A stretch of DNA of 64,000 nucleotides from Thermococcus nautili (lineage in GTDB: Archaea > Methanobacteriota_B > Thermococci > Thermococcales > Thermococcaceae): positions 1,798,001 to 1,862,000 of the forward strand of contig NZ_CP007264.1 in the NCBI RefSeq assembly GCF_000585495.1. Reading direction: 5' to 3'. A model generated the notes under the pieces. That model made no database searches and had not been told where the DNA came from. It worked only from the letters and a program-made list of their open reading frames with translations. Position numbers and translations under genes: made by a program. The first letter of the stretch is position 1. Every line of letters begins with the position of its first letter. Below, piece after piece: positions 1 to 8,568 of this stretch.

Positions 1-47
1 GAGCCGTAGCGTATCAAATCCTCGGGCTTGAAGATGTAGACGCCCAT
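1..47 (-). CDS. Truncated hypothetical protein (N-terminus only)
   Basis: Only the first 15 codons lie in the window, read leftward from an ATG at 47 and running off the left edge. The peptide begins MGVYIFKPEDLIRYG. The start is supported by a GGTGAA motif followed by four bases and then ATG, the same spacing used by several other genes here, and by a TATA-like GTTATAAC about 30 bp upstream (78-85). Codons after the ATG have the usual neighbour-like bias; those before it in the same frame do not. I cannot assign a family from so short a fragment. Confidence 0.5.
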   Translation of the reverse strand, partial: MGVYIFKPEDLIRYG

Positions 48-77
48 TCGGTTCACCGTAAGTATTTCTCGCCGGGG

Positions 78-85
78 GTTATAAC
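78..85 (-). promoter_or_regulatory. TATA box for the truncated leftmost gene
   Basis: Read on the minus strand this is GTTATAAC. It lies about 30 bp upstream of the ATG at 47, which predicts a short leader. This is inferred from spacing. Confidence 0.45.
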
Positions 86-155
86 GGTATCCTTTGCTGG
101 GTCTCAACATGGCGAGGGGAGAAAAAAACCTACTCTCAGTTTTCGACCGGTGAGC

Positions 156-175
156 ATTATCTTCTCCAAGATAAT
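156..175. repeat. Perfect hairpin-forming inverted repeat
   Basis: ATTATCTT (156-163) and AAGATAAT (168-175) are exact reverse complements separated by CTCC. It sits in the 316-base stretch without a gene between the truncated minus-strand gene and asparagine synthetase. It could be an operator or a structured element; nothing in the sequence decides between these. Confidence 0.5.
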
Positions 176-281
176 CTTTGGTGGGATACTAATCTCGGCG
201 TCATCCCTTTAAAGTTAGTCGATGTTCTGCCAATAAATTTGACAAAACCTGTCTAATCTCCAAAATATCTCAAAAATTCAT

Positions 282-294
282 GTCAAAATTTGAC
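282..294. promoter_or_regulatory. Palindrome upstream of asparagine synthetase
   Basis: GTCAAA-A-TTTGAC is a perfect 13-bp palindrome about 70 bp upstream of the asnA start. A further TTTGAC half occurs at 238-243. The position would suit a regulator acting upstream of the asnA promoter, whose TATA-like ATAAA lies near 324-330. Apart from these elements I see nothing gene-like in 48-363. Confidence 0.35.
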
Positions 295-363
295 TTTCGT
301 CCCAAAATTTCTGCACAAAGGCAATAAACCCGAAGGCACTCTGACGAAAATTGGGTGATTGAT

Positions 364-1266
364 ATGAACGCTCTCCAAATCGTAAGCAGGAAAATTGACC
401 CAATTGCCGAGGTTCAGACGAGAACTATAGCGTACCTCACGGGCGAGCTGTCCAAGAAGGGCTTCCGCTGGTTGCTCCCGATAGTGCTCAGCTCGATAAC
501 CGACCCCCTCTGGCCTGACCCAGCGGCGGAAGAGGCATTAAGGCCACCGGAGGTCGAGGTCTATGGAGAAAGGCTCAGGCTGACGCACAGCATGATACTC
601 CACAAGCAGATGGCCGTTGCGATGGGAATAGATAAGCTCTTCGTCCTCTCGCCCAACGTAAGGCTCGAAGGTAAAGAGGCGGACGACGGAAGGCACGCCT
701 ACGAGTTCACCCAGCTCGACATGGAGATTGCCGGCGCGAGCATGGACGACGTTATGGGGCTGATAGAAGAGCTCATCGTTGGCCTGTTCCGCGAGTTGAG
801 ACCAGTAGTCTGGGAGTCCTTTGAGAGGGAGCTTCCAAAGCCGAGGAGGCCCTTCAAGCGGTTTACCATTGAGGAAATCCGCGAGGAGTTCGGGAGCGAG
901 GAGGAAGCCAGCAGAGCCCTCGAGGAGCCCTTCTGGATAACGGGAATCCCGAGGGAGTTCTACGACAGGGAAGTTGACGGAACATGGAGGAACTACGACC
1001 TCTATCTCCCTGAGGGCTACGGCGAGGTCTCGAGCGGTGGGGAAAGGGAGTGGGAGTACGAGAAGATACTCGCTAAGATGCGCTCGGCCGGTCTGAGTGA
1101 GGAAGCCTTCAGGCCCTACCTTGAGGTGGCGAAAGCCGGCCTCCTGCGTCCGAGTGCAGGAGCTGGAATAGGAATCGAGAGGCTAATCCGCTACATCGTC
1201 GGGGCGGAGCACATAGCAGAGGTCCAGCCCTTCCCGAGGATTCCGGGCGTTCCGGCTGTTATCTGA
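364..1266 (+). CDS. asnA: Archaeal asparagine synthetase (AsnA/AS-AR type)
   Basis: About 300 residues forming a class II aminoacyl-tRNA-synthetase-like catalytic core without an anticodon-binding domain. This is the architecture of archaeal asparagine synthetase AS-AR, which makes asparagine from aspartate, ammonia and ATP. Class II features include RLTHSMILHKQ, the motif-2-like EFTQLDMEIAG and a C-terminal GAGIGIERLIRYI motif 3. The start at 364 is chosen over GTG 355 because GGTGAT precedes it with a four-base spacer. It lies alone on the plus strand and the next gene begins 46 bases later. The alternative, a stand-alone AspRS/AsnRS paralogue of another function, is less likely given the length and missing N-terminal domain. 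Confidence 0.85.
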   Translation: MNALQIVSRKIDPIAEVQTRTIAYLTGELSKKGFRWLLPIVLSSITDPLWPDPAAEEALRPPEVEVYGERLRLTHSMILHKQMAVAMGIDKLFVLSPNVRLEGKEADDGRHAYEFTQLDMEIAGASMDDVMGLIEELIVGLFRELRPVVWESFERELPKPRRPFKRFTIEEIREEFGSEEEASRALEEPFWITGIPREFYDREVDGTWRNYDLYLPEGYGEVSSGGEREWEYEKILAKMRSAGLSEEAFRPYLEVAKAGLLRPSAGAGIGIERLIRYIVGAEHIAEVQPFPRIPGVPAVI

Positions 1267-1312
1267 ACACTTCGAAATTAATTTAAGCTCTTTTCATATT
1301 ATCCCTCCGGCG

Positions 1313-2491
1313 ATGCCCATGATGCGGAACCTCTTTCCGGCCCTTGAGAAGTTCAAGGCCTACCTCAACACCGCGAGCACCGGGTTGATGCCCTCGACGG
1401 CCCTTCTTGAGGCCACGAAGCTCCTGAGCGACGTGATAGAGTTTAACGGGGAAGTGAACTCCGTTGACTACATGGACGAGCTTGTCTTAAAGCCCCTCCA
1501 GAGGGAAGCTGGAAGACTAATGAAGGTCAGGCCCGAGAACGTCGGCCTCTCGATTCAGACCACCGAGGGGCTGAGGAGAATCCTGCTGGCCCTCGAGCCG
1601 AAGAGGGGGCAGAACGTGGTTTCCCTCGACACCGAGTTCCCCACGATTCCAGCGCTTCTCAAGAGCTATGCCAAGCGCTTCGGCCTCGAGCTCCGCGTTG
1701 TTGAGAACAGGAACGGCCTCCACAGCCTTGAAGATATTGAAAGGGCCATAGACGACAACACCTTCGCGGTCGTCCTCAGCTCGGTGAACTGGGTCATCGG
1801 CGAGCGGATTGACCTGGGCGAGCTTTCAAGAATCGCCCACGAGCACGGCGCGTGGCTGATAGTTGATGCCGTCCAGCACCTCGGCTCGCTGAGGCTCTTT
1901 CCTGAGAAGGAAGGCGTGGATGCCCTCTCTGCCGGCTCGGAGAAGTGGCTCATCAGCCCTGACACCGGGGCGGGTCTAATCTACGCCTCAGACGAACTCC
2001 TTGAGGAGGCCAAGCCGATAGCGGGGTTGCTCAACAACGAACCGCCAACCGGAGACTGGGGCAGCTGGTGGGGACTGCCGGAGAAGGACCCCTGGAGCGG
2101 GCTGAGGCCGGCAAAGGGGATTAGGAAGCTCGACTTCGGTGGAGGGCCTCCGTACCTAATCGCCTCGGCACTTCTCGCGTCGCTCAGGCTGATTAACGGG
2201 CTGGGCATCGAGAGGATAGAGCGCCACAACATGAAGCTCGCAAAGATTGTTGTCGATGAGGTTAGGGCCCTTGGCCTCGACGTCTTCTCAGCGGACTCGC
2301 CGATAGTGACGATAAAGACAGGACTTGACTACAACACGGAAGAGGAGCTCTACCAGAGGCTCGTTGCCGAGGGAATTTCCGTCAGCCACCGCGGCGTTCT
2401 CGGCCACTACGGGATAAGGGTTTCCCCGCACCTCTACAACGAGAAGGAAGATGTGGAGCTGTTCCTCGAAGTTCTGACTTCTCACCTTTGA
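1313..2491 (+). CDS. PLP-dependent aminotransferase class V / cysteine desulfurase-like
   Basis: A 392-residue fold-type I PLP enzyme of the NifS/selenocysteine-lyase-like class V group. The N-terminus reads YLNTASTGLMP, the PLP-binding segment WLIVDAVQH holds Asp185 and His189, and the Schiff-base lysine is Lys211 in the SEKWLISP motif. I see no obvious catalytic cysteine loop of the IscS type, so desulfurase activity is not assured and the substrate is unknown. Several ATGs cluster at the start (1313, 1319, 1322); a TATA-like AATTAATTTAAG lies about 35 bp upstream, so the message may be nearly leaderless. A T-rich stretch follows the stop. Confidence 0.75.
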   Translation: MPMMRNLFPALEKFKAYLNTASTGLMPSTALLEATKLLSDVIEFNGEVNSVDYMDELVLKPLQREAGRLMKVRPENVGLSIQTTEGLRRILLALEPKRGQNVVSLDTEFPTIPALLKSYAKRFGLELRVVENRNGLHSLEDIERAIDDNTFAVVLSSVNWVIGERIDLGELSRIAHEHGAWLIVDAVQHLGSLRLFPEKEGVDALSAGSEKWLISPDTGAGLIYASDELLEEAKPIAGLLNNEPPTGDWGSWWGLPEKDPWSGLRPAKGIRKLDFGGGPPYLIASALLASLRLINGLGIERIERHNMKLAKIVVDEVRALGLDVFSADSPIVTIKTGLDYNTEEELYQRLVAEGISVSHRGVLGHYGIRVSPHLYNEKEDVELFLEVLTSHL

Positions 2492-2554
2492 CTCTCTTTT
2501 TGGAGCAGAAAAGTATTTTACCTCCGGGGTCGCAGATTCCGTAAGGGGGTCACA

Positions 2555-3229
2555 ATGGAGGTTACAATCCCTGAACTCCTGGAACTGGTGAGGCCTGGGG
2601 AAACCGTTGTCGTCGAGTACGAGACGTCGTACGTCCCCGAGTTCGCCCTCAAGCTTCTCGCCGATTACACGAGGGAAAACAACGTTCCCTTCGTGATAGA
2701 CGATAACTTTGATAGTCTCTATACCGTGCTCGTTCACTGTGATATGCTCGGTCTCAAGGTTGATATCGGTCACTCTCATGTCTTTAAGACCGGTGGCAGA
2801 AAGGATGTCGGTGGCACAATCAGGCGCGTTGAGTTCCATCCGGACCCGAGGGTTCTCCTCAGGAACTATGATGTGGCGTTCGCCGACACTGTTGGAACCC
2901 CTGAAAATCCTGCCATAAATCTCACCTTAGGAATCGAGAACCTCTTATACTTCGTCCGTGACGTCCGCGATTTCTACCGGTTCCTTCTTGGAATTCAGCG
3001 CTACGTTGGCGACAAACGCAGAAAGGCCTTTTACCTCGTTCACACTGGTCTGATACGGAGCCTTCCTCCCTACGTCCATCCCGAGCTCAGAAGAATAGCC
3101 ACGAGCGTTTGGGTCTTCCACAGCTATCCGACTGGGGTTAAGCTGTCCATTCTTCGCAGTCCCGACCTCGACCTCGTCGGCAGGGAGTTCACCATAGACG
3201 TCGGGGGTGTTTTCCTTGGTGGGAGTTGA
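2555..3229 (+). CDS. DUF257 family protein (copy 1)
   Basis: A 224-residue protein of the Thermococcales-restricted DUF257 family, function unknown. It starts MEVTIPELLELVRPGETVVVEY and contains the alternating hydrophobic strands expected of a RecA/AAA-like or Rossmann-like sandwich, but I see no intact Walker A motif. A GGGGGT Shine-Dalgarno lies about 8 bases before the ATG and a TATA-like AGTATTTTACC near 2510. Its last 14 bases overlap the next DUF257 gene, so the two are probably translationally coupled products of a tandem duplication. Confidence 0.75.
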   Translation: MEVTIPELLELVRPGETVVVEYETSYVPEFALKLLADYTRENNVPFVIDDNFDSLYTVLVHCDMLGLKVDIGHSHVFKTGGRKDVGGTIRRVEFHPDPRVLLRNYDVAFADTVGTPENPAINLTLGIENLLYFVRDVRDFYRFLLGIQRYVGDKRRKAFYLVHTGLIRSLPPYVHPELRRIATSVWVFHSYPTGVKLSILRSPDLDLVGREFTIDVGGVFLGGS

Positions 3230-3914
3230 GCTTAGGGGACTCGCCTCAAAGGACGACGTAATCTCGATGTTTAACTCCGTTCGCTTTGGCGGTCTCACAC
3301 TGATGGAAAACTACTCTACGATAGGCGCTGAGCTTGCCCTCTATGCCCTCCTTAACTATGCCTACGAGCGCGGTCTTCCTGTTCTCGTTGAGGACATCTT
3401 TGACGCGTTCGCTGGCTACGTTCGACACTTTGATGTCATGGGCCTCACCCCGCCGATGGAGCACGTTGGTGTCCTGAAAATCGGTGGCGTTGACGAGGTC
3501 GGCCACGTCGTGGACAAGATTCAGTTCGAGGCAGACCCCGCGCTTTACCTCCAGAAGAAGGAGAGGGCAATAGCAAAGGCGATGGGAGACGACCGATACG
3601 TTTACATCGTCACGGGTTTTGAGAGGCTCCTCGGCTTCCAGCGCGACGTCAAGGGGGTTTACGTCATCGTCAACCACCTGCGGGAGAACCTTGGGAACGA
3701 CAGGAGGATGAGCTTCAACATAATCGAGGGCAACGTCATCAGGGGCTTCCCAACGAACCCGCTCCCGCTCCTTGAGGGCGTCGCCACTTCGGTCATCGAG
3801 CTTCACGACCATGGAGACATGCTCCGCCTCAGGTTCAGAAAATCAATATTCACCTTCCTGGAAGGAAGGAACGAGGTCTTTCTACAGCCCGCCGACGTCG
3901 TGGGATGGTGGTAA
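3216..3914 (+). CDS. DUF257 family protein (copy 2)
   Basis: A paralogue of the preceding gene. It shares the register of ...FGGLTLMENYSTIGAELALY with copy 1's ...PGETVVVEYETSYVPEFAL, and the HFDVMGL segment matches copy 1's HCDMLGL. TTG 3216 is proposed as start because GGTGTT plus four bases precedes it inside the end of copy 1; GTG 3207 is also in frame. Function unknown. It converges on the redox operon, whose stop lies three bases beyond this gene's stop. Confidence 0.65.
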   Translation: MVGVELRGLASKDDVISMFNSVRFGGLTLMENYSTIGAELALYALLNYAYERGLPVLVEDIFDAFAGYVRHFDVMGLTPPMEHVGVLKIGGVDEVGHVVDKIQFEADPALYLQKKERAIAKAMGDDRYVYIVTGFERLLGFQRDVKGVYVIVNHLRENLGNDRRMSFNIIEGNVIRGFPTNPLPLLEGVATSVIELHDHGDMLRLRFRKSIFTFLEGRNEVFLQPADVVGWW

Positions 3915-3917
3915 AAA

Positions 3918-6767
3918 TCAGGAGAAAAGCCCCAGCGGGGAGTAGCCTTCCCCCACTTTCTCAACCTTCAGCTCCATTCCGAGGGCGTTGGTGACCGTTC
4001 CTCTTTTCTCGGCCCACCTTCCTGCCGGAATAACGAGGGTCTCGCCGGGCAACTCAACTGGTTCGTTCGAAACGACCACGTAGCGCTCGGCCTTCGGTAT
4101 TCCTGTCACCCCTGCCCTTATCAGCCCCTCCGAGTTCGCTCCCTTCCTGAGTATCAGCGTCGGGGCGTTCAAGGCTTCGCCGTCCTCAATCACGGCCAGC
4201 TCGTAGTTCTCCTCAACGACTTCCTTGCCCCTCAGCAGTATCTTGAGGAGCGGAAACTTCTCGGAGTTGGCTCTGAACAGGACGCGTTTGGCTTTCTTGA
4301 CGTCGTCGAGGGTCGCCGTCGATGGGCTTCCGCTCACGGTCGAGCCTATTGGAACGCCCTTACGCTCGGCGAAGGCCTTGAGGGCTTCTATCTCCTCGTT
4401 GGTCAGGTCTGGCGTTAGGATAAGGGCATAACTTCTGCTCTCGATGAACTTCTTCGCCTCTTCCCAGCTTACCGGCTTTCCGTTGAGGAGCGGTCCGCTG
4501 AGGGTCTTCTCCCAGGGCCTCTCGAAGCGACAGACGTCGCAGAGGTATCCGTTCCACGAGTCCTCGACGCTCGAAGCCCTCACGAGAGTTCCCGCGTAGA
4601 CCTCAACCGCCATCTCGCAGGCGAGGGAACAGCCGTTGCAGACGGTTTTGATTTTCTCGGTCTTCCACGGGCCGGGCTTTGTGAGCGGTGGCCTCTCCAC
4701 TATCGCGCCGACGGGACAGACGTCGGCCAGCTCGCCGATGAACTTCCCCTCAACGTCGGCTATGGTGTCGCCGAGCGGTGGCCCAATCCTCGTGTCGTAG
4801 CCCCTGAAGAGGTAGTCTATCACGCCCTCTCCGGCAATCTCGTGGGTGAAGCGGACGCACAGACCGCAGAGGACGCACTTGTTAGGGTCGAGCGTAATTC
4901 TCGGGTGGCTCTCGTCAATCTCAAAGCGCTTTTCGCCCCTTCCGAGTTCGGGCTTTACGCCGTACAGCGTCGCGTACTCCCTCAGCTTGCAGTCGAAGAC
5001 AGCCAGACAGCCACAGCTCATGCACCGCGAAGCCTCGCTCCTCGCTTCGCCCTCGCTCAGCGTCTTCTCGACCTCCACAAAGCCCTTCGCCCTCTCCTTC
5101 GGGTCGAGGAGCTTCGGCCTGACCCTCGGCCTTCTCGGCGTCTCGCGGTAGTCCTCCTCCGTAACGTCCCTCCAGTGGTTGTAGGGTCTCAGGTCGAGCA
5201 GGAGTTCGTACAGCTCCCTATCTTCGGTCAGCTCCCTGATGTGCTTCTCGGGGTTTGCGAGAACCTCTCTGGCCTTTTCAAGCTTGCCCCTGAGGTAGAG
5301 GTCTATCATCACAGCGGCTCTCCTTCCGGTGGCTATGCTCTCTATTACCGTTGACGGCCCGAGAACGAGGTCTCCGCCCGCGAACACTCCCGGGAGGTTC
5401 GTCTGAAGTGTAATCTCGTCAACAACCGCCCTTCCACGCTTTGCCTCTATTCCAAGGCTCTTCAGGAACTCCTCGTCGCAGTACTGGCCTATAGCCAGAA
5501 TCACGTTGTCGGCCTTAACCCTGAACTCCGAGCCTTCAACTGGCACAGGCCTCCTCCTTCCGCTTGAATCCGGCTCGCCGAGGCGCATTCTGACGAGTTT
5601 CACCTCCTCTACCCTGCCGTCGCCGATAATCCTGACCGGGTTGGCCAGGAAGAGGAACTCAACGCCTTCCTCGATTGCTTCTTCCACTTCGCGCTCGTTG
5701 GCGGGCATCTCGGCCTTCGAACGGCGGTAAACGACGGTGACCTTCGCGCCGAGCCTTAGAGCAGTCCTCGCGACGTCCATCGCCGTGTTCCCACCGCCGA
5801 CAACTATAACGCGCTCGCCGAGCTTCACTTCCTCGCCAGTGTTCACCTTCCTCAGGAACTCTATGCCGTGCATCACTCCCTCCAAATCCTCCCCAGGAAT
5901 CCCCATCTTCCTGCTCTTCCAGGCTCCAACTGCCAGGAAAACGGCGTCGTACTTCTCGCGCAGTTCCTCCAGAGTAATGTCCCTGCCGAGGGCCGTGTTG
6001 GTTCTCACCTCGATGCCCGTGTTTATCACGGTCGCTATGTCCTTATCCAAGACGTCCCTCGGAAGCCTGTATCCCGGAATGCCGTAGCGGGTCATTCCGC
6101 CGAGTTCGGGCATCGCCTCGAAGATGGTAACCTCGTGGCCCTTCAGCCTCAGGTAGTAGGCGCACGCCAGTCCTGCAGGCCCTCCTCCGACGACGGCAAC
6201 GCGCTTCCCGGTCGACGGCGGTATCTCGGGCATCCACGGGCCGTTTTCGAGGTCGTAATCGGCAGCGAAGCGCTTCGCGAGCCTTATGCCGACGGGTTCA
6301 TCAACGAGGTTTCTCCGGCAGGCCTCCTCACAGAAGGCCGGACAGACCCTTCCGAGAACCGCCGGCAGGATGTACTTCTCCTTCATCAGCTTGACGGCCT
6401 CGTGGTACTTGCCCATCGCTATCAGCGCGAGGTAGCCCTGTACGTCGGCGTGGGCGGGACAGGCGTCCTGGCACGGACCGATGCAGTCACCGTAGTGGCT
6501 CGAAAGGAGAAGCTCGAGGGCCGTTTTGCGCATCTCTATGACTCTATCGCTCAGGGTCTCGACTTTGAGGCCCTCCCTGGGCTTCAGCGTACAGGCCGTC
6601 GTTACTCCCCTCTCGGTCTCGACGAGGCAGAGCCTGCACGAGCCGTAGGGTTCGAGCTCTTCGGTATAGCAGAAGCCGGGAACGTGGCCAATCTCGCGCA
6701 GGAACTCTATGAGGGGCTTATCCGCCGGAGCATCAACTTCCTTTCCGTCAACGATGAGCCTGACCAT
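3918..6767 (-). CDS. NuoG-like / GltD-like multi-cluster flavoprotein subunit
   Basis: A fused redox subunit of about 949 residues. Order of parts: an N-terminal [2Fe-2S] ferredoxin domain (cysteines near 33, 44, 47, 59); a GltD-type iron-sulfur region with CxxxCxxxC groups near 95-103 and 142-150; two nucleotide-binding folds with GGGPAG near 195 and GGGNTA near 325 (FAD and NAD(P)H, as in the glutamate synthase small subunit and NfnB); a second cysteine-rich segment near 582-593; ferredoxin-like CxxCxxC near 631-637 with CPVG near 684; and a molybdopterin-oxidoreductase-type 4Fe-4S site near 710-746 without a full catalytic domain. Start 6767 follows GGTGAG plus four bases; GTG 6776 is the alternative. 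It is the last gene of an operon with HydB- and NuoE-like subunits. Inferred role: NAD(P)H/ferredoxin electron transfer, possibly flavin-based bifurcation. Confidence 0.75.
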   Translation of the reverse strand: MVRLIVDGKEVDAPADKPLIEFLREIGHVPGFCYTEELEPYGSCRLCLVETERGVTTACTLKPREGLKVETLSDRVIEMRKTALELLLSSHYGDCIGPCQDACPAHADVQGYLALIAMGKYHEAVKLMKEKYILPAVLGRVCPAFCEEACRRNLVDEPVGIRLAKRFAADYDLENGPWMPEIPPSTGKRVAVVGGGPAGLACAYYLRLKGHEVTIFEAMPELGGMTRYGIPGYRLPRDVLDKDIATVINTGIEVRTNTALGRDITLEELREKYDAVFLAVGAWKSRKMGIPGEDLEGVMHGIEFLRKVNTGEEVKLGERVIVVGGGNTAMDVARTALRLGAKVTVVYRRSKAEMPANEREVEEAIEEGVEFLFLANPVRIIGDGRVEEVKLVRMRLGEPDSSGRRRPVPVEGSEFRVKADNVILAIGQYCDEEFLKSLGIEAKRGRAVVDEITLQTNLPGVFAGGDLVLGPSTVIESIATGRRAAVMIDLYLRGKLEKAREVLANPEKHIRELTEDRELYELLLDLRPYNHWRDVTEEDYRETPRRPRVRPKLLDPKERAKGFVEVEKTLSEGEARSEASRCMSCGCLAVFDCKLREYATLYGVKPELGRGEKRFEIDESHPRITLDPNKCVLCGLCVRFTHEIAGEGVIDYLFRGYDTRIGPPLGDTIADVEGKFIGELADVCPVGAIVERPPLTKPGPWKTEKIKTVCNGCSLACEMAVEVYAGTLVRASSVEDSWNGYLCDVCRFERPWEKTLSGPLLNGKPVSWEEAKKFIESRSYALILTPDLTNEEIEALKAFAERKGVPIGSTVSGSPSTATLDDVKKAKRVLFRANSEKFPLLKILLRGKEVVEENYELAVIEDGEALNAPTLILRKGANSEGLIRAGVTGIPKAERYVVVSNEPVELPGETLVIPAGRWAEKRGTVTNALGMELKVEKVGEGYSPLGLFS

Positions 6768-6768
6768 C

Positions 6769-8568
6769 TCACTCACCCCCGGTAACGATTTCTATAGCGT
6801 TGAACCGGCACACCTCGTAGCAGGTTCCGCACTTGATGCACTTGTCTTGGTCAATCTCGTGGGGCTTGAGCTTCTCGCCGGTTATCGCGTTGGCCGGGCA
6901 GAAGATTGCGCATGCCGTACAGCCGGTGCACCTCTCTGGGATTATGACGTACCTTATGAGGGGCTTGCAGACCTTGGCCGGGCACTTCCCCTCGATATGG
7001 GCGAGGTATTCGTCCCTGAAGTAGCGGAGCGTTGTTAGGACGGGGTTCGGGGCGGTCTGCCCGAGACCGCAGAGCGAACCGCTCTTGACCTGGTGGGCGA
7101 GCTTCTCGAGCCTCTCAAGGTCTTCCTTCGTGGCCTTGCCCTCTGTGAACCGCTCGAGGATTTCGAGCATCCTCTTCGTTCCGACCCTGCAGAAGGTGCA
7201 CTTACCGCAGGACTCCTTGACGGTGAAGTCGAGGAAGAACTTGGCGACATCGACCATACAGGTGTCCTCGTCCATGACGACCATTCCACCGCTCCCCATT
7301 ATCGCGCCCGTCGCGTTCACGCTCTCGTAGTCAACGGGTGTGTCGAAAAGGTACTCCGGAATGCAACCTCCCGAGGGCCCGCCGAGCTGAACTGCTTTAA
7401 TCCTCTTCCCGGTCTTCGTTCCACCGCCTATCTCGTAGAGTATCTCCCTCAGCGTCGTTCCCATCGGAACCTCGACGTTTCCGCCGTGCTTTATCTTGCC
7501 TGACAGCGCGAAAACCTTGGTGCCCTTGCTCTTCTCGGTTCCGAGCGAGGCAAAGGCCTTCCAGCCGTGCCTTATTATCCACGGCACGTTCGCCCACGTT
7601 TCGACGTTGTTTATGTTGGTCGGCTTTCCGAAGAGGCCCTTCTGGGCCGGGTAAGGCGGTCTCGGCCTCGGCATTCCGCGCTTGCCTTCAATTGAGGCTA
7701 TCAAAGCGGTTTCCTCACCGCAGACGAACGCTCCTGCACCTTCCTTAATCTCGATGTCGAAGGAGAACCCGCTTCCAAGGATGTTCTCACCGAGGAAGCC
7801 CCTCTCCTTAGCTTGCTTCAGCGCTATCCTCAGCCTCCTTATGGCGAGCGGATACTCCGCCCTCACGTAGATGAAGCCCTTCGTCGCCCCAATCGCGTAA
7901 GCCCCTATTATCATGCCCTCGATGACGCGGTGGGGGTCGCCCTCGAGGACGTTCCTGTCCATAAACGCTCCGGGGTCGCCTTCGTCGGCGTTGCAGATGA
8001 TGTACTTCTCGTCGCCCTCCGCTTCCCTCGTGAACTTCCACTTCAGGCCGGTCGGGAAGCCTGCCCCACCCCTTCCGCGAAGCCCGGATTTCATAATGAT
8101 ATCTATGATTTCCTCGGGCTCCATTCTGAGGGCCTTCCTTAGAGCCTCGTAACCACCGACGGCGATGTACTCGTCTATGTTCTCGGGGTCTATGTAGCCG
8201 GAATTTTCGAGGACTATCTTCACCTGCTTGGCGAAGTAGCCGTCAACGTCCCACGTCTTCCTCTCGCCGTTCTCCCACCAGTCGCGCTTGACTATCCACT
8301 CCTCTATGGGCTTCCCGTTTACCACGTGCTCCTCTATAATCCTCGGGACCTTCTTCGGGTCGACGTGGCCGTAGGTGATAATCTCGTCCTCGGTGATTAT
8401 GTCAACGAGGGGTTCGCGGTAGCACATGCCGACGCAACCGACTATCTTGAGCTTCACGTCGAGGTTTCTCCTCTCAAGCTCGGCCTTTATTGCCTCGTAG
8501 GTTTCCCTCGCGCCTGCGGCAATCCCGCAGGAGTTCATGCCGACCGCTATGGCCTTTATCTCAGACAT
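6769..8568 (-). CDS. NuoF/HydB-like NADH-binding flavoprotein subunit
   Basis: 599 residues with the HydB layout of bifurcating complexes. There is an N-terminal thioredoxin-like domain; an FMN/NADH module with GRGGAGFPTG at 165-174 and CNADEGDPGA near 192; the NuoF 4Fe-4S site (Cys454, 457, 460, 500); and a C-terminal 2x[4Fe-4S] ferredoxin (Cys547, 550, 553, 557 and 577, 580, 583, 587). The N-terminal domain shows only Cys14, Cys45 and Cys49, one short of the usual four for a [2Fe-2S] cluster. The gene overlaps the NuoE-like gene by 8 bases and its stop lies one base from the next start, so the three subunits are co-translated. Known family role: NAD(P)H oxidation or reduction coupled to ferredoxin. 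Confidence 0.82.
   Translation of the reverse strand: MSEIKAIAVGMNSCGIAAGARETYEAIKAELERRNLDVKLKIVGCVGMCYREPLVDIITEDEIITYGHVDPKKVPRIIEEHVVNGKPIEEWIVKRDWWENGERKTWDVDGYFAKQVKIVLENSGYIDPENIDEYIAVGGYEALRKALRMEPEEIIDIIMKSGLRGRGGAGFPTGLKWKFTREAEGDEKYIICNADEGDPGAFMDRNVLEGDPHRVIEGMIIGAYAIGATKGFIYVRAEYPLAIRRLRIALKQAKERGFLGENILGSGFSFDIEIKEGAGAFVCGEETALIASIEGKRGMPRPRPPYPAQKGLFGKPTNINNVETWANVPWIIRHGWKAFASLGTEKSKGTKVFALSGKIKHGGNVEVPMGTTLREILYEIGGGTKTGKRIKAVQLGGPSGGCIPEYLFDTPVDYESVNATGAIMGSGGMVVMDEDTCMVDVAKFFLDFTVKESCGKCTFCRVGTKRMLEILERFTEGKATKEDLERLEKLAHQVKSGSLCGLGQTAPNPVLTTLRYFRDEYLAHIEGKCPAKVCKPLIRYVIIPERCTGCTACAIFCPANAITGEKLKPHEIDQDKCIKCGTCYEVCRFNAIEIVTGGE

Noticed and set aside
280-327. Tiny open frame MSKFDFRPKISAQRQ upstream of asnA as a leader peptide
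   Set aside because: It is short, lacks a Shine-Dalgarno and overlaps the palindrome; it has no asparagine codons to suggest attenuation.
3918-6767. Formate dehydrogenase catalytic subunit
   Set aside because: Only the N-terminal iron-sulfur parts of the molybdopterin family are present; no large Mo-pterin catalytic domain follows.
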